Origin: Sandaracinobacteroides saxicola
GTDB taxonomy: Bacteria; Pseudomonadota; Alphaproteobacteria; Sphingomonadales; Sphingomonadaceae
Length of the DNA: 64,000 bases
Reading direction: 5' to 3'
NCBI RefSeq assembly: GCF_014117445.1
Contig: NZ_CP059851.1
Span: 1,302,001 to 1,366,000 of the forward strand
The position numbers were made by a program, and so were the translations under genes. This document shows, piece by piece, positions 8,595-17,561 of the stretch. A model generated the notes under the pieces. That model searched no databases and had not been told where the DNA came from. It saw nothing but the letters and a program-made list of their open reading frames with translations. Position 1 is the first letter of the stretch, and each line of letters starts with the position of its first letter.

Positions 8595-9500
8595 TCAGGA
8601 CAGGGGGGTTCCGGGCGGCAATGGGGGCAGCGGGGCCGGCGGCGGCGGCGCGGGCGGCGCTTCGAGCGCGAGGCGATCGAGCCGGTCGAGCGCGGCAAGC
8701 GCGGCGGCGAGGCGCCGGGCGTCGGCGATCCAGCGGCTGAGCGCCGGGTCGGCGGGAAGGGCGGAAAGCAGCGTGGCGGCGTCCTCCGGCCGGGCGGCGG
8801 CGAGCGCGGCGTCGGCGCGCAGCAGCAGGGTGGCGCGGGTGGCGGCGGTGGCGGTTGGGGGTGGGGCCTTGCGTTCCTGGACGAGGGTGCCGAGGCGGTC
8901 CTGCACACGGTCGAGCAGGTCGCCGCCGGCGGGCGCTGGGGCGGTGGAGGGGGCGGCGGCCGGGGCGCGGAGCGTGGCGAGGCGCTGGCGCAGGCCGGCG
9001 AGGCTGGTGGGGAAGGCGGCGAGCGCGTCGAGGCTGTCCACCGCGGCGGCGTCCTGGGCGGCGAAGGTGGCGCGCAGCGCGGGGGCGACGGGTGCGAGGG
9101 GCCGCCCCTGGTCGACGGCGCGGCGGGCCATGGTAAGCAGGAACAGGCGGCGCGCGGAGCCGTCGTCGGGCGCGGCTGTGGCGCGCGCCTCGAGGGCGGC
9201 GAGGCGGTCCGCCAGCGCGGGGTCGAGGGTGGCGGCCGCGGTGACGGCGGGGAGGGTTTCCAGCGCGGCGACGCGGCTGGCGAGGGCGGTGAGGCGCGGG
9301 TCGTCGGCGGTGCGGAAGGCGGCGGGGAGCTGGCTGCGGATGGTGCGCTCGAACCAGGGGTTGGCGAGGATGCCGAGGCTGAAGCCGAAGAACAGGGTGA
9401 CGAGGAGCCAGCTGAAGCCGGAGCGGCGCGGTGGCGTGGGCGGGGCGGATTGCGCCCGGATGGAGCGGGCGGCGAGACGGTCGAGGTCAGGGTCGGTCAT
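8595..9500 (-). CDS. mitofilin/Mic60-like inner-membrane protein of the haem operon
   Basis: 301 aa. A Pro-rich cytoplasmic N-terminus, one membrane helix at about 29-46, then an Ala/Leu/Arg-rich region (about 55-285) of predicted long helices facing the periplasm and a Pro-rich tail. Position after hemC-hemD and this architecture match the alphaproteobacterial relatives of mitochondrial Mic60 (COG4223), which in known species shape intracytoplasmic membranes and sit in haem operons. Assignment rests on synteny and topology, because the low-complexity helices hide family motifs. The start overlaps the end of hemD by 14 bp. Confidence 0.7.
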   Translation of the reverse strand: MTDPDLDRLAARSIRAQSAPPTPPRRSGFSWLLVTLFFGFSLGILANPWFERTIRSQLPAAFRTADDPRLTALASRVAALETLPAVTAAATLDPALADRLAALEARATAAPDDGSARRLFLLTMARRAVDQGRPLAPVAPALRATFAAQDAAAVDSLDALAAFPTSLAGLRQRLATLRAPAAAPSTAPAPAGGDLLDRVQDRLGTLVQERKAPPPTATAATRATLLLRADAALAAARPEDAATLLSALPADPALSRWIADARRLAAALAALDRLDRLALEAPPAPPPPAPLPPLPPGTPLS

Positions 9501-10179
9501 GGGGAGGGTTGTCGCACAGGGTGCGGGCGGCTGCCAGCAGGGATTCGGTGGTGGGGCGGGCGGCGATGGCGACGGCGCGCCAGCCGGGGCCGGCGGCGGC
9601 GGCGATGGCGGGGGAGAGGGTGGCGAGCGCGATGCGGGCGCGGGGGAGGGCGTGGGCGAGGGTGGCGAACAGGGTGGCGGTGCGGGCGGAGAAGAGTGCG
9701 ACCAGGGGGGCGGGGCCGGTGAGGTGGGCGAGGGCGGCCTTTGGGAGGGCGGTGACGGCGCGGGCGCGATAGACGGTGCGGATGAGAAGGGTGAGGCCGG
9801 GGGGCGGGGCGAGGGGGGTGCGGTCTTCGCCGGCGAGGTGGAGGAGGGTGGTGAGGCCGGCGGCGGCGGCGCGGGCGAGGAGGGCGGCGCCGTTGCTGTC
9901 GCCGGTGACGAGGTGGGTGAGGCCGGCGGCGCGGGCGGCCTGGGCGGTGCGGGCGCCGACGCACCAGGCGGGGGCGGCGAGCGGCAGGGCCGCGCCGGCA
10001 AGGGCGGGGGCCTGCGGGCTGGTGAGGAGGAGGGCGTCGAAGGGGTCGGCGGGAAGGGTCCAGGGGACGGGTTCGGGCAGCAGCAGCGGCGCGACGATGG
10101 GGGTGAAGCCGGCGGTTCGGGCGGCGCGGGCGGTCAGGTCGGCTTCGGGTTGCGGGCGGGTGATCAGCAGCGCCGTCAT
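9487..10179 (-). CDS. hemD: uroporphyrinogen-III synthase
   Basis: 230 aa, the usual length. The fourth step of haem and sirohaem synthesis: cyclises hydroxymethylbilane to uroporphyrinogen III with inversion of ring D. Recognisable N-terminal MTALLITRPQPEA, a mid-protein TSPQAP segment (the usual TSxNA site) and a C-terminal SARTA / ARPTTESL segment typical of the two-domain fold. The family is poorly conserved, so the assignment leans partly on coupling: its ATG overlaps the hemC stop (10176-10179). Cytoplasmic. Confidence 0.88.
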   Translation of the reverse strand: MTALLITRPQPEADLTARAARTAGFTPIVAPLLLPEPVPWTLPADPFDALLLTSPQAPALAGAALPLAAPAWCVGARTAQAARAAGLTHLVTGDSNGAALLARAAAAGLTTLLHLAGEDRTPLAPPPGLTLLIRTVYRARAVTALPKAALAHLTGPAPLVALFSARTATLFATLAHALPRARIALATLSPAIAAAAGPGWRAVAIAARPTTESLLAAARTLCDNPPHDRP

Positions 10180-11087
10180 GCGGCGAAGAGGGTGCGGATG
10201 CTGGCGGGGGCGCGGGCGAGAAGGGCGTGGGCGAAGGCGGCGATGTCGGCCCGTGGGGTGAGGGCGAGGCGGTCGGCGACCCTGGTGGTGCCGTCGGTGT
10301 CGTAGAGTTCGGCGTCGAGCACCCAGCCGTTGTGCTGGTGGGCGTGGACGGCGACGGGGGAGTGGCAGTTGCCGTCGAGCGCGACGAGGAAGGCGCGTTC
10401 GGCCTCGACCGCGCGGCGGGTGTCGGCGTGGTCGATGGCGGCGAGCGCGGTGAGGAGGGCGGTGTCGTCCGCGCGGGCGGTGATGCCGATGGCGCCCTGG
10501 GCCACGGCGGGGAGCCAGGTGTCGAGGGGCAAAGCGGTGCCGTCGGGGTGGCCGAGGCGGTCGAGGCCGGCGGCGGCGAGCAGGGTGGCGTGGATCTCCC
10601 CGCCGGCGACCTTCGCCATGCGGGTGGCGACGTTGCCGCGCAGGATGACGACGTCGAGGTCGGGCCGGGCGTGCAGCAGTTGCGCGCGGCGGCGCGGGCT
10701 GCTGGTGCCGACGCGGGCGCCGGGCGGGAGGGCGGCGAGGCTGTCGGCGCCGAGCAGCCGGTCGCGCGGGTCGGCGCGGGGCAGGAAGGCGGCGAGGGTG
10801 ATGCCGGGCGCGAGCAGGGATTCGACGTCTTTCATCGAATGGACGGCGGCGTCGATGCGGCCTTCGAGGAGCGCGCCGTCGAGTTCCTTGGTCCAGAGCG
10901 CCTTGCCGCCGATGTCGGCGAGCGGGCGGTCCTGCACGCGGTCGCCCAGCGTGCTGACGGTGACGGTCTCGATCGTTCCTGCTGGCCAGCCATGCGCCTC
11001 GGTCAGCGCGGCGGCGACCATGCGGGTCTGGGCAAGGGCGAGGGGGGAACCGCGGGTGCCCAGGCGGAGGGGTTGGCCATTCAGCAT
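10176..11087 (-). CDS. hemC: hydroxymethylbilane synthase (porphobilinogen deaminase)
   Basis: 303 aa. Polymerises four porphobilinogens into hydroxymethylbilane. Signature segments: RLGTRGSPLALAQ (8-20), catalytic Asp in HSMKD (D87), GTSSPRRRAQL (128-137), and C241 in LDGNCHSP, the cysteine that carries the dipyrromethane cofactor. The start at 11087 places RLGTRGS at the usual distance from the N-terminus. First gene of hemC-hemD-mitofilin-like, all with overlapping ends, so almost certainly one operon. Divergent from the lipoprotein gene at 11259. Confidence 0.96.
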   Translation of the reverse strand: MLNGQPLRLGTRGSPLALAQTRMVAAALTEAHGWPAGTIETVTVSTLGDRVQDRPLADIGGKALWTKELDGALLEGRIDAAVHSMKDVESLLAPGITLAAFLPRADPRDRLLGADSLAALPPGARVGTSSPRRRAQLLHARPDLDVVILRGNVATRMAKVAGGEIHATLLAAAGLDRLGHPDGTALPLDTWLPAVAQGAIGITARADDTALLTALAAIDHADTRRAVEAERAFLVALDGNCHSPVAVHAHQHNGWVLDAELYDTDGTTRVADRLALTPRADIAAFAHALLARAPASIRTLFAA

Positions 11088-11258
11088 GGCGCCGTTGTGC
11101 CGCAGGTGGTGGCGGGCGCCAAGCCCGCTTGTGGTGGCGATATCGAAGCGGCTTGCATTTTGCCGGCGGTTCCGGCAGTTTCCGCGCGCTTGGGCGCCGG
11201 CGGGTTGCAGGCGCAGGGGCATGTATCACGGGCATCTGCCCCACTCGGAGGAAAGTTC

Positions 11259-11591
11259 ATGACCAAGACTCTCACGCTCGCCGCGATTGCGAGCCTCGCG
11301 CTGGTCGCCGCCTGCGGCGAGAAGAAGGCCGAAGACGCCGCTGCTGCGCCGGCTGCCGAAGCGACCGCTGCCGCGGATCAGGCTGCTGCCTCGGCCGCCG
11401 ATGCCGCCCAGTCGGCCGGTGATGCCGCTGCCGCCTCGGCCGATGCCGCCGGCGCTGCCGCGACCGGTGCCGCCGATGCCGCCGCGACCGCGGCTGGTGA
11501 CGCCGCCGCGACCGCGACCGACAAGGCCGCGGGCGCGATGGACGCCGCCGGCGACGCCATGAAGGCGAAGGCCGAGGAAATGAAGAAGTAA
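11259..11591 (+). CDS. small Ala-rich lipoprotein
   Basis: 110 aa. Signal peptide with lipobox LVAAC; the lipidated Cys is residue 19. The mature part is almost entirely Ala with Asp, Gly and Thr in a quasi-repeat (AADAA / AGDAA units) and ends with a charged MKAKAEEMKK. ATG follows GGAGGAAAGTTC. Such proteins are probably extended helical rods tethered to a membrane, but no function is established. A strong rho-independent-type hairpin follows 37 bp downstream. Confidence 0.85.
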   Translation: MTKTLTLAAIASLALVAACGEKKAEDAAAAPAAEATAAADQAAASAADAAQSAGDAAAASADAAGAAATGAADAAATAAGDAAATATDKAAGAMDAAGDAMKAKAEEMKK

Positions 11592-11627
11592 GCTCTTCCC
11601 TCAAGAGTTTGTTTCATCGAAAAGATC

Positions 11628-11656
11628 GGGGCCGCGGTGGATGACACCGCGGCCCC
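11628..11656. terminator. bidirectional intrinsic terminator
   Basis: A perfect 12-bp stem (GGGGCCGCGGTG / CACCGCGGCCCC) with a 5-nt loop, between two convergent genes. A short T run follows on the plus strand, and an AAAA run precedes it (a T run for minus-strand transcripts), so it can stop both the lipoprotein transcript and the 759-aa gene's transcript. Confidence 0.85.
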
Positions 11657-11694
11657 TTTCCTTTGCCCCCTTCCCCTGTCCCCCGGGGCCTCGG

Positions 11695-13974
11695 TCAGCT
11701 GGGGGTCAGTTCCAGCGCGAACGAGGCGGTCTCGTTATAGTCATAGGCGTCGATGAAGCCGCCGCCATTGTGGTGCTTGGCGTTGACATGCAGGTGCACC
11801 GAGAAGGTGCAGCGCGTGTGCGCCGCGTGCGTTGGCGGGAAGGCGCCGAGCAGCGTCGCGAAGTCGAGCGTGTTCGACTCCTCGGGCGGCAGCACCGGCG
11901 GCGACATCAGCGGGGTTTCGCCCTGGTCGGCCGTGCCGTTCTCGATCCCGCCCGACGGTCCGTTGAGGCCGCGCTGCCAGGTCAGGCTGTAGCCCGCCAT
12001 GAAGCTGTTCGTGTCGGTCGCACCGCCGCCGGTGGTGACACCGTCATAGTGGAAGGCACGGAAGCCGACCGAGACGGTGGTGGTGCCGGGACCGGACATG
12101 AACTGGCACTCATCGGTGCTGGGCGTGCCGTTGCGGCGGAGGTCGACGATGTCGCCGTTGACCGGGCGGTTGTTGATCCAGAAGACATGGCCGCAATCGC
12201 CGAAGGGGACGTTGGCGGTGACCGTCTGCGACGTCCAACGGCGGAACTGGAAGGGCCGCGCCGTGCCGGGATCGCCCGCCGGGGCGCCGTTGGGCTTGAT
12301 GCGGGCGCCACCGGGGCCGAACAGCTCCACGACCAGCATATACTTGCCGTCCGCGAAATCGGTGGTGTTCCAGACCTGGTGATATTGGCCGGAGAGCCAG
12401 TCCATGCCACCCGACCAGTAGGGCACGCGGAACAGGCCGGTTTCGCCGCCGACGGTCGACGGGTTGGCGGCGAGCGCGTCCGGGATGGTCTGCACCACGC
12501 CGCCGATGGTGACGTAGCGCGCCCAGGACACCGGTGCGTCGAGCGTGCGCTCCGTGCCGACGGGGTCGCCGGCGCCGTTCACCGCCACCACCTTCATGCG
12601 ATAGAAGGCGACGATGCCTTCGAGCGTCGGCGACACCCAGAGGCGCAAACCGAGCCCGCTGGCCCAGGGCGCATCCGGCACGCCGGCGAAATCGATGAGG
12701 CCGTCATTGGCATCGAGCGCCGCCATGTTGGAGAGGCCGGTCTGCGCCGGGAAGTTGAAATGGTGGGTGCCGGCGCCGGTGACATGTTCCAGCATGACGA
12801 AGGGCGTGCCGTCGCCGCTGTCGGGTGGCGTCGGGCCGTCGCCGCAGGGCTTGGCCGCCGGGTGGGAGGTGCGCAGCTCGGCGCTTTCGCCGGCGCTGAA
12901 CCAGTCGTTGCCGGCGAGACCGTCATAGACGGTGATCCAGACGCCGCCGACCTGCTGGCGGACGCGATAGGCGAAATTGGTGAAGCAGCGTTCGCGGATC
13001 AGGGTGAGCCGCAGCGGGCGGCGGTAGCAGAAATCGAATTCGCCGCCGGGCTGGATCGCGACTTCGCCGACCTTGCGCTGGGTGCAGCGGCAGATGTAGC
13101 TGGCGAGGTAGGGGCGTTTGGTGATGAAGGCCTCGACCTCCGCCGGCGGGGTTTTCAGCAGGGCCTGGTAATCGGCATAGACGCGTTCCGACGGGATGGT
13201 GCGTTCCAGCGGCTGCGCCTTTGCCAGCATCGGCGCCGTGGGGCGCTGACGCATCGGCAGGATGCTGTTGGCGAGGCCGGTGACGCGGGTGAGCGGGCCG
13301 ACGCCGGGCAGTGTGGCGATCGGGCCGACGCCGGGGATGCGGGCGAGCGGGCCGGGATCGGGGATCGGCGGCACCGGCCAGCGGATGAGGATGGGGATAT
13401 CCTTCAGGATGTCGCGCAGGCGGTCGACCAGGTCCTGCCAGACGAAGGTGGTGCAGCAGCAGTGCTTTTCATAGATTTCGACGATGCCGTCGCACAGCGG
13501 CAGGCAGCGCCACGGCAGGATGATGGCGGATTCGCTGAGGTCGGCGAGGCGCGGCAGCTCGGCGCGCAGCTGGACACCGATCTTGGCCGGGCGCGGGGCG
13601 GCCCTTTGATAGGCCGGGGTGAGATACCAGGGGCGGCATTTGCGGACATGGCCGCTGACGCAGATGGTTTCGGTGAGGAACGGGAACCAGCGTTCGCGCG
13701 GGAGGCGGAGGCCGTCGCGGGTCCAGTCGGCCAGCACCTGGTCGGCGCGGAAGCGCGACAGCGACGCGAGGTCGAGGCTGGCGGGGTCGCTGTCCGGGCC
13801 GATGGCGAGGGTGGCGCCCTTCAGCCTGGCGGGATCGAGGGTGAGGGTGCCGCCATCGACCTTGGCGACGCGCTCGGGCGCCTTGCCTTCGACAAGGCGG
13901 AACAGCGCGAGATCGGGGGTGGCTTCGTTCGGCTCGGCGCCGACGAGGGACACGGGAATTTTCACGGTGGGCAT
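11695..13974 (-). CDS. large orphan protein of unknown function, Cys-rich N-terminal half
   Basis: 759 aa, no signal peptide or clear membrane segment. ATG at 13974 follows TTGGAGACG. Visible parts: a beta-rich start (KIPVSLVG...); a Cys-containing region (CVSGHVRKCRPWYL near 140, LPWRCLPLCDG, KHCCCTTF around 210); a Pro/Gly stretch with two PGVGP units (about 250-270); a further YICRCTQRK; and a C-terminal half (about 450-759) of Gly/Thr/Asn-rich beta-sandwich composition. I do not recognise a family; the HVRKCRPWY segment resembles carboxypeptidase-regulatory-like beta domains only loosely. It is bounded by its own promoter and terminator, so it is monocistronic. Confidence 0.8.
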   Translation of the reverse strand: MPTVKIPVSLVGAEPNEATPDLALFRLVEGKAPERVAKVDGGTLTLDPARLKGATLAIGPDSDPASLDLASLSRFRADQVLADWTRDGLRLPRERWFPFLTETICVSGHVRKCRPWYLTPAYQRAAPRPAKIGVQLRAELPRLADLSESAIILPWRCLPLCDGIVEIYEKHCCCTTFVWQDLVDRLRDILKDIPILIRWPVPPIPDPGPLARIPGVGPIATLPGVGPLTRVTGLANSILPMRQRPTAPMLAKAQPLERTIPSERVYADYQALLKTPPAEVEAFITKRPYLASYICRCTQRKVGEVAIQPGGEFDFCYRRPLRLTLIRERCFTNFAYRVRQQVGGVWITVYDGLAGNDWFSAGESAELRTSHPAAKPCGDGPTPPDSGDGTPFVMLEHVTGAGTHHFNFPAQTGLSNMAALDANDGLIDFAGVPDAPWASGLGLRLWVSPTLEGIVAFYRMKVVAVNGAGDPVGTERTLDAPVSWARYVTIGGVVQTIPDALAANPSTVGGETGLFRVPYWSGGMDWLSGQYHQVWNTTDFADGKYMLVVELFGPGGARIKPNGAPAGDPGTARPFQFRRWTSQTVTANVPFGDCGHVFWINNRPVNGDIVDLRRNGTPSTDECQFMSGPGTTTVSVGFRAFHYDGVTTGGGATDTNSFMAGYSLTWQRGLNGPSGGIENGTADQGETPLMSPPVLPPEESNTLDFATLLGAFPPTHAAHTRCTFSVHLHVNAKHHNGGGFIDAYDYNETASFALELTPS

Positions 13975-14052
13975 GACGACGTCTCCAACAAGGAAGAGCG
14001 GTCTTGCGAGGTGAACCCCGTCTTGCCGCGGTACGCGACCGTCGTGATGAGA

Positions 14053-14081
14053 GCCATAGCGCAAAGCGCGTCGAGCGACAA
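14053..14081 (-). promoter_or_regulatory. candidate promoter of the 759-aa gene
   Basis: On the minus strand, TTGTCG (14076-14081) and TATGGC (14053-14058) are spaced by exactly 17 bp, about 80 bp upstream of the ATG at 13974. The spacer is GC-rich while the flanks (TTAATTGTCG) are AT-rich for this genome. Unverified. Confidence 0.4.
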
Positions 14082-14186
14082 TTAACCTTTATGTTACGGG
14101 CGATTTTTGTCGTTTTTATCCAATGGCATAGCAGGTGACGGTTTAAGTCGGGCTTTTTCAGGCCATTGTCGGTGCCAATGGGGCGG

Positions 14187-16073
14187 TCAGATTTCCACCT
14201 GGCTGCCGAGTTCGACGACGCGGTTGGTGGGGAGGCGGAAGAACTCCATCGCGCTTTCGGCGTTGCGCAGCATCCAGGCGAAGAGCTTCTCCCGCCACAG
14301 CGCCATGCCGGGGCGCTCGCTGGCGAGCAGGGTCTGGCGGGCGAGGAAGAAGCTGGTGTCCATCATCTTGATCTTGGGACCGCAATTTTCGACGATCTTC
14401 AGCGCGGCGGGAATGTCGGGTTCCTGCATGAAACCGTAGCGGACGATCATGCGGTAGAAATTCTCGCCGAGCGGCATGACGTCGATCCGGTCCTCCAGAT
14501 CGACATAGGGCACTTCGTCGATGACGACCGTGAGGATCAGGATGCGGTCGTGCAGCACCTTGTTGTGCTTGAGGTTGTGGAGGAGGGCGTGCGGCACGCC
14601 CTCGGGCGTGGAGGTCATGAAGACGGCGGTGCCGGGGACGCGCGTGGCGGCGCGGCTGGCGGATTTGATGAACACGTCCATCGGCATGGCGCTTTCCAGC
14701 AGCCGTTTCTGCATGAGCTGCCGGCCGCGCGCCCAGGTGGTGAGCATGGTGAAGGCGATGAGGCCGATCATCAGCGGGAACCAGCCGCCATCGGGGATTT
14801 TGGTGAGGGTCGCGGTGAAGAAGGCGCCGTCGACCACGAAGAACAGGCCGACGAGCGGGATCGCCAGCCATTTCGGCCATTTCCAGATGAACAGGGTGAG
14901 GATGGCGAGCATGCAGGTGGAGATGAACATGACGCCGGTGACCGAAATACCATAGGCGGCGGCGAGGTTCGAGGAGCTGCGGAAGCTGAGCACGAGGATG
15001 ATGACGAGCACCAGCAGCGACCAGTTGACCACGGGGACGTAAATCTGCCCGAGCGAGCGTTCGGAGGTGTGCATGATGCGCAGGCGGGGCAGGAAACCGA
15101 GCTGCACCGCCTGGCGGGTGACGGAGAAGGCGCCGGAGATCACCGCCTGGCTGGCGATGATGGTGGCGAGCGTGGCGAGGATCACCAGCGGCAGGCGCAG
15201 CTCCTCGGGCGCGAGCAGGAAGAAGGGGCTTTTGATGGCGGCCGGATTGTCGAGCAGCATGGCGCCCTGGCCGAGATAGTTGAGCATGAGCGCGGGCAGC
15301 ACGATGGTGAGCCAGGACACCCGGATGGGGTTGCGGCCGAAATGGCCCATGTCGGCGTAGAGCGCCTCCGCCCCGGTGACGGCGAGGACGACCGAGGACA
15401 GGGCGAGGAAGGCGAGGAGGCCATCCGTGGCGAAGAAGGCGATGGCGTGGTGCGGGGAGAGGGCGCCGAGGATGTCCGGGTTGTTGGCGATGCTGAGGAC
15501 ACCGAGGACGGCGAGCACGATGAAATAGAGGAGCGTGATCGGGCCGAACAGGATGCCGACCTTGTGGGTGCCGCTCGACTGGATGAGGAACAGGGCAATG
15601 AGGATGCCGACGGAAATGGGCAGGACGAGCGGGGAGAGGCTGGCCTCCACGGTCTTGAGGCCCTCGACCGCGGACAGCACGGACATGGCGGGCGTGATGA
15701 TGATCTCGCCGAAGAAGAGCGCGGTGGCGAGCACGCCGAGCACGATCACCAGCGGCGCCCACCACTGGCCGTGGCCGTGGCGCAGCAGCAGCGCCTGGAG
15801 CGCGATGGAGCCGCCTTCGCCGCGGTTGTCGGCGCGCATGATGATGGTGACATATTTGAGCGTGACGATGAGCATCATCGTCCAGAACATGACGGAGATG
15901 ATGCCGTAGATGTGGAAGGCATCGACCGGCAGCGGGTGGTGGCCGACGAAGGTCTCGCGGAGCGCGTAGAGCGGGCTGGTGCCGATGTCGCCGAAGACGA
16001 CGCCGAGCGCACCGAGCGCCATCTTGGCGATGCCGTCCTTGTGCGGATGGGCGCTGTCGGCGGCGGTTGCCAT
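14187..16073 (-). CDS. kup: low-affinity potassium uptake protein Kup
   Basis: 628 aa, matching E. coli Kup (622 aa). K+/H+ symporter of the KUP/HAK/KT family in the inner membrane. The N-terminus has the family hallmark [20 protein letters not shown]; next come [14 protein letters not shown], about 12 membrane helices, and a cytoplasmic C-terminal domain from about residue 450 ([22 protein letters not shown]). I chose ATG at 16073 over an in-frame start at 16139 because it gives the family length. Divergence or regulation signals are not obvious; ccmE lies 138 bp upstream in the same direction. Confidence 0.96.
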   Translation of the reverse strand: MATAADSAHPHKDGIAKMALGALGVVFGDIGTSPLYALRETFVGHHPLPVDAFHIYGIISVMFWTMMLIVTLKYVTIIMRADNRGEGGSIALQALLLRHGHGQWWAPLVIVLGVLATALFFGEIIITPAMSVLSAVEGLKTVEASLSPLVLPISVGILIALFLIQSSGTHKVGILFGPITLLYFIVLAVLGVLSIANNPDILGALSPHHAIAFFATDGLLAFLALSSVVLAVTGAEALYADMGHFGRNPIRVSWLTIVLPALMLNYLGQGAMLLDNPAAIKSPFFLLAPEELRLPLVILATLATIIASQAVISGAFSVTRQAVQLGFLPRLRIMHTSERSLGQIYVPVVNWSLLVLVIILVLSFRSSSNLAAAYGISVTGVMFISTCMLAILTLFIWKWPKWLAIPLVGLFFVVDGAFFTATLTKIPDGGWFPLMIGLIAFTMLTTWARGRQLMQKRLLESAMPMDVFIKSASRAATRVPGTAVFMTSTPEGVPHALLHNLKHNKVLHDRILILTVVIDEVPYVDLEDRIDVMPLGENFYRMIVRYGFMQEPDIPAALKIVENCGPKIKMMDTSFFLARQTLLASERPGMALWREKLFAWMLRNAESAMEFFRLPTNRVVELGSQVEI

Positions 16074-16211
16074 CAGTGGCCGCGCCGCGCCGTGGGGAGT
16101 GCGAGAATCGGTTGAGGATGGTGCAAGGGGAACGTCCAAAAGGTGCGGATCCGAAGCCGGAGTCGCGGTGTCGCGGCGCTAGCACTGCTTGGGAGGCGCT
16201 GCAATCGCGGG

Positions 16212-16643
16212 CTATTCGACCTTGCCCTGGACCTTGTGCAGCGCGCCGGCGACCTCGGGCGGCATGTAGTTTTCGTCATGCTTGGCCAATATCTGTTCGG
16301 CGCGGAAGGTTCCCGATTCGAAGCGGCCGGTGGCGATGACGCCCTGATCCTCCCGGAACAGGTCGGGGACGATGCCGCGATACTGGACGCGGGTGTCGAA
16401 GGCGCGGTCGGTGACGGTGAAGGCGAGCGTCAGGCCATCGGCGCTGCGGCTGACCGAGCCGGGCTTGACGAGGCCGCCCAGGCGGATGGTCTTGCCGGTT
16501 TCGGGCGGGGCCTTGGCGACGTCCGAGGGGGCGTAGAAATAGGTGGCGGTGTCGCCCAGCGCCGAGGTGGCGAGGATACCAGCGCCGGCGAGCGCGCCGA
16601 GGGCGGCGAGCGCGAGGACGAGACGCTGCTGTTTCGCTTTCAC
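16212..16643 (-). CDS. ccmE: cytochrome c maturation haem chaperone CcmE
   Basis: 143 aa from a GTG start that overlaps the ccmD stop (GTGA, 16640-16643); this coupling is why I prefer it to the ATG at 16682. One N-terminal membrane anchor (about 8-30), then the periplasmic OB-fold with H122 in LAKHDENYMPPEV, the His that binds haem covalently, and Y126 as axial ligand. It accepts haem from CcmC/CcmD and passes it to the CcmF/H ligation complex. Third of the run ccmC-ccmD-ccmE; ccmF, G and H are not in the window. Confidence 0.95.
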   Translation of the reverse strand: MKAKQQRLVLALAALGALAGAGILATSALGDTATYFYAPSDVAKAPPETGKTIRLGGLVKPGSVSRSADGLTLAFTVTDRAFDTRVQYRGIVPDLFREDQGVIATGRFESGTFRAEQILAKHDENYMPPEVAGALHKVQGKVE

Positions 16644-16759
16644 AGCCGGTCCCTTTTCGCTTCGGCGCGGCGCATGCGCCACCAGGACCAGAGGAGGACG
16701 GCCGCCATGCCGCCGATGGTGAGGGCGTAGGAGGCGATGATGAAGGGGGCCTGGTTCAT
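16640..16759 (-). CDS. ccmD: haem exporter subunit CcmD
   Basis: 39 aa, a typical CcmD: short periplasmic N-terminus (MNQAPFIIASYAL), one membrane helix (about 6-26) and a basic cytoplasmic tail (RMRRAEAKRDRL). Frame read directly from the sequence: ATG at 16757-16759, TGA at 16640-16642. Its stop overlaps the ccmE GTG and it starts 25 bp after the ccmC stop. CcmD tethers haem-loaded CcmE to CcmC. Size, topology and exact position between ccmC and ccmE make the call firm despite the short sequence. Confidence 0.9.
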   Translation of the reverse strand: MNQAPFIIASYALTIGGMAAVLLWSWWRMRRAEAKRDRL

Positions 16760-16784
16760 GCGAGTGCCTCCGCGCAAGTCTTTG

Positions 16785-17510
16785 TCATGCGAGCACCTCG
16801 GCTCGACGCGCCATGCGGGCAGCGATGCGCTGCTCGGCGATAAGGGCGCGCATGCGCATGAGGACGGTGGCGCCGAACAGCAGGCTGAAGCCGAGCACGG
16901 AAAGCAGCAGCGGTTCGAGCATCGAGGGATGGATGCTGCTGCTGCCGGTGATGCGGATGCTGGCGGGCTGGTGCAGGGTGTTCCACCATTCGACGCTGTA
17001 TTTGATGATGGGGAGGTTGATGGTGCCGACGATGGCGAGGATGCCGGCGGCCTTCGCGCCGCGGGCGCGGTCGTCCCAGGCGCTGCTGAGCGCCATGACC
17101 CCGAGGTAGAGCAGGAAGAGCACCAGCATCGAGGTCATACGGCCGTCCCAGGCCCAGTAGGTGCCCCAGGTGGGGCGGCCCCAGAGCGAGCCGGTGAGCA
17201 GGCAGAGCGCGGCGAACAGCGCGCCGACCGGGGCCATGGCGCGCACGGTGAGGTCGGCGAGCGGGTGTTTCCACACGAGCGCGGCGGCGGCGGCGAGCGC
17301 GATGCCGGTGTAGCCGCCAAGCGCCAGCCAGGCGGCGGGAACATGGACATACATGATGCGCACGCTGTCCCCCTGGAGATAGTCCGGCGGGGAGGCGAAC
17401 AGGCCGAGCCAGAGGCCCCAGCCGGTGAGCAGCAGGCCGGAGAGCAGGAAGACGGGCAGCGCGACCTGGGCGAAGCGCAGGAAGCGCAAGGGGTTGGCGA
17501 GCGCGTGCAT
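16785..17510 (-). CDS. ccmC: haem exporter / haem lyase CcmC
   Basis: 241 aa, about six membrane helices. Contains the tryptophan-rich haem-binding motif of the haem-handling-protein family, TWGTYWAWDGRMTSM (about 114-128), and flanking periplasmic His residues (YVHVPAAW near 55, SSSIHPSM near 190). ATG at 17510 follows AGAAGG at good spacing; a TTG one codon upstream is less likely. It attaches haem to CcmE in the periplasm. In the classical order it follows ccmB directly, but here a DUF937-like gene lies between them. Confidence 0.95.
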   Translation of the reverse strand: MHALANPLRFLRFAQVALPVFLLSGLLLTGWGLWLGLFASPPDYLQGDSVRIMYVHVPAAWLALGGYTGIALAAAAALVWKHPLADLTVRAMAPVGALFAALCLLTGSLWGRPTWGTYWAWDGRMTSMLVLFLLYLGVMALSSAWDDRARGAKAAGILAIVGTINLPIIKYSVEWWNTLHQPASIRITGSSSIHPSMLEPLLLSVLGFSLLFGATVLMRMRALIAEQRIAARMARRAEVLA

Positions 17511-17561
17511 CAACGCCTTCTACAACGGCATCGTGGCGCCGTCAGCAGCTTTTCGGTCGCA

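Noticed and set aside
11641-14085. 814-codon plus-strand open frame
   Set aside because: Shadow of the 759-aa gene on the minus strand; no start signal and shadow-like composition.
14163-14181. CCATTG/CAATGG dyad after kup as a terminator
   Set aside because: The stem is only 6 bp with a 7-nt loop and no T run, too weak to report as a feature.
16074-16139. N-terminal extension of Kup to an upstream ATG
   Set aside because: The extra 22 residues are Pro/Ser/Arg-rich and unlike Kup; the 628-aa form matches the family length.
14158-16185. 675-codon minus-strand frame alongside kup
   Set aside because: Out-of-frame shadow of kup, His/Arg/Pro-rich, whereas the kup frame gives a full known protein.
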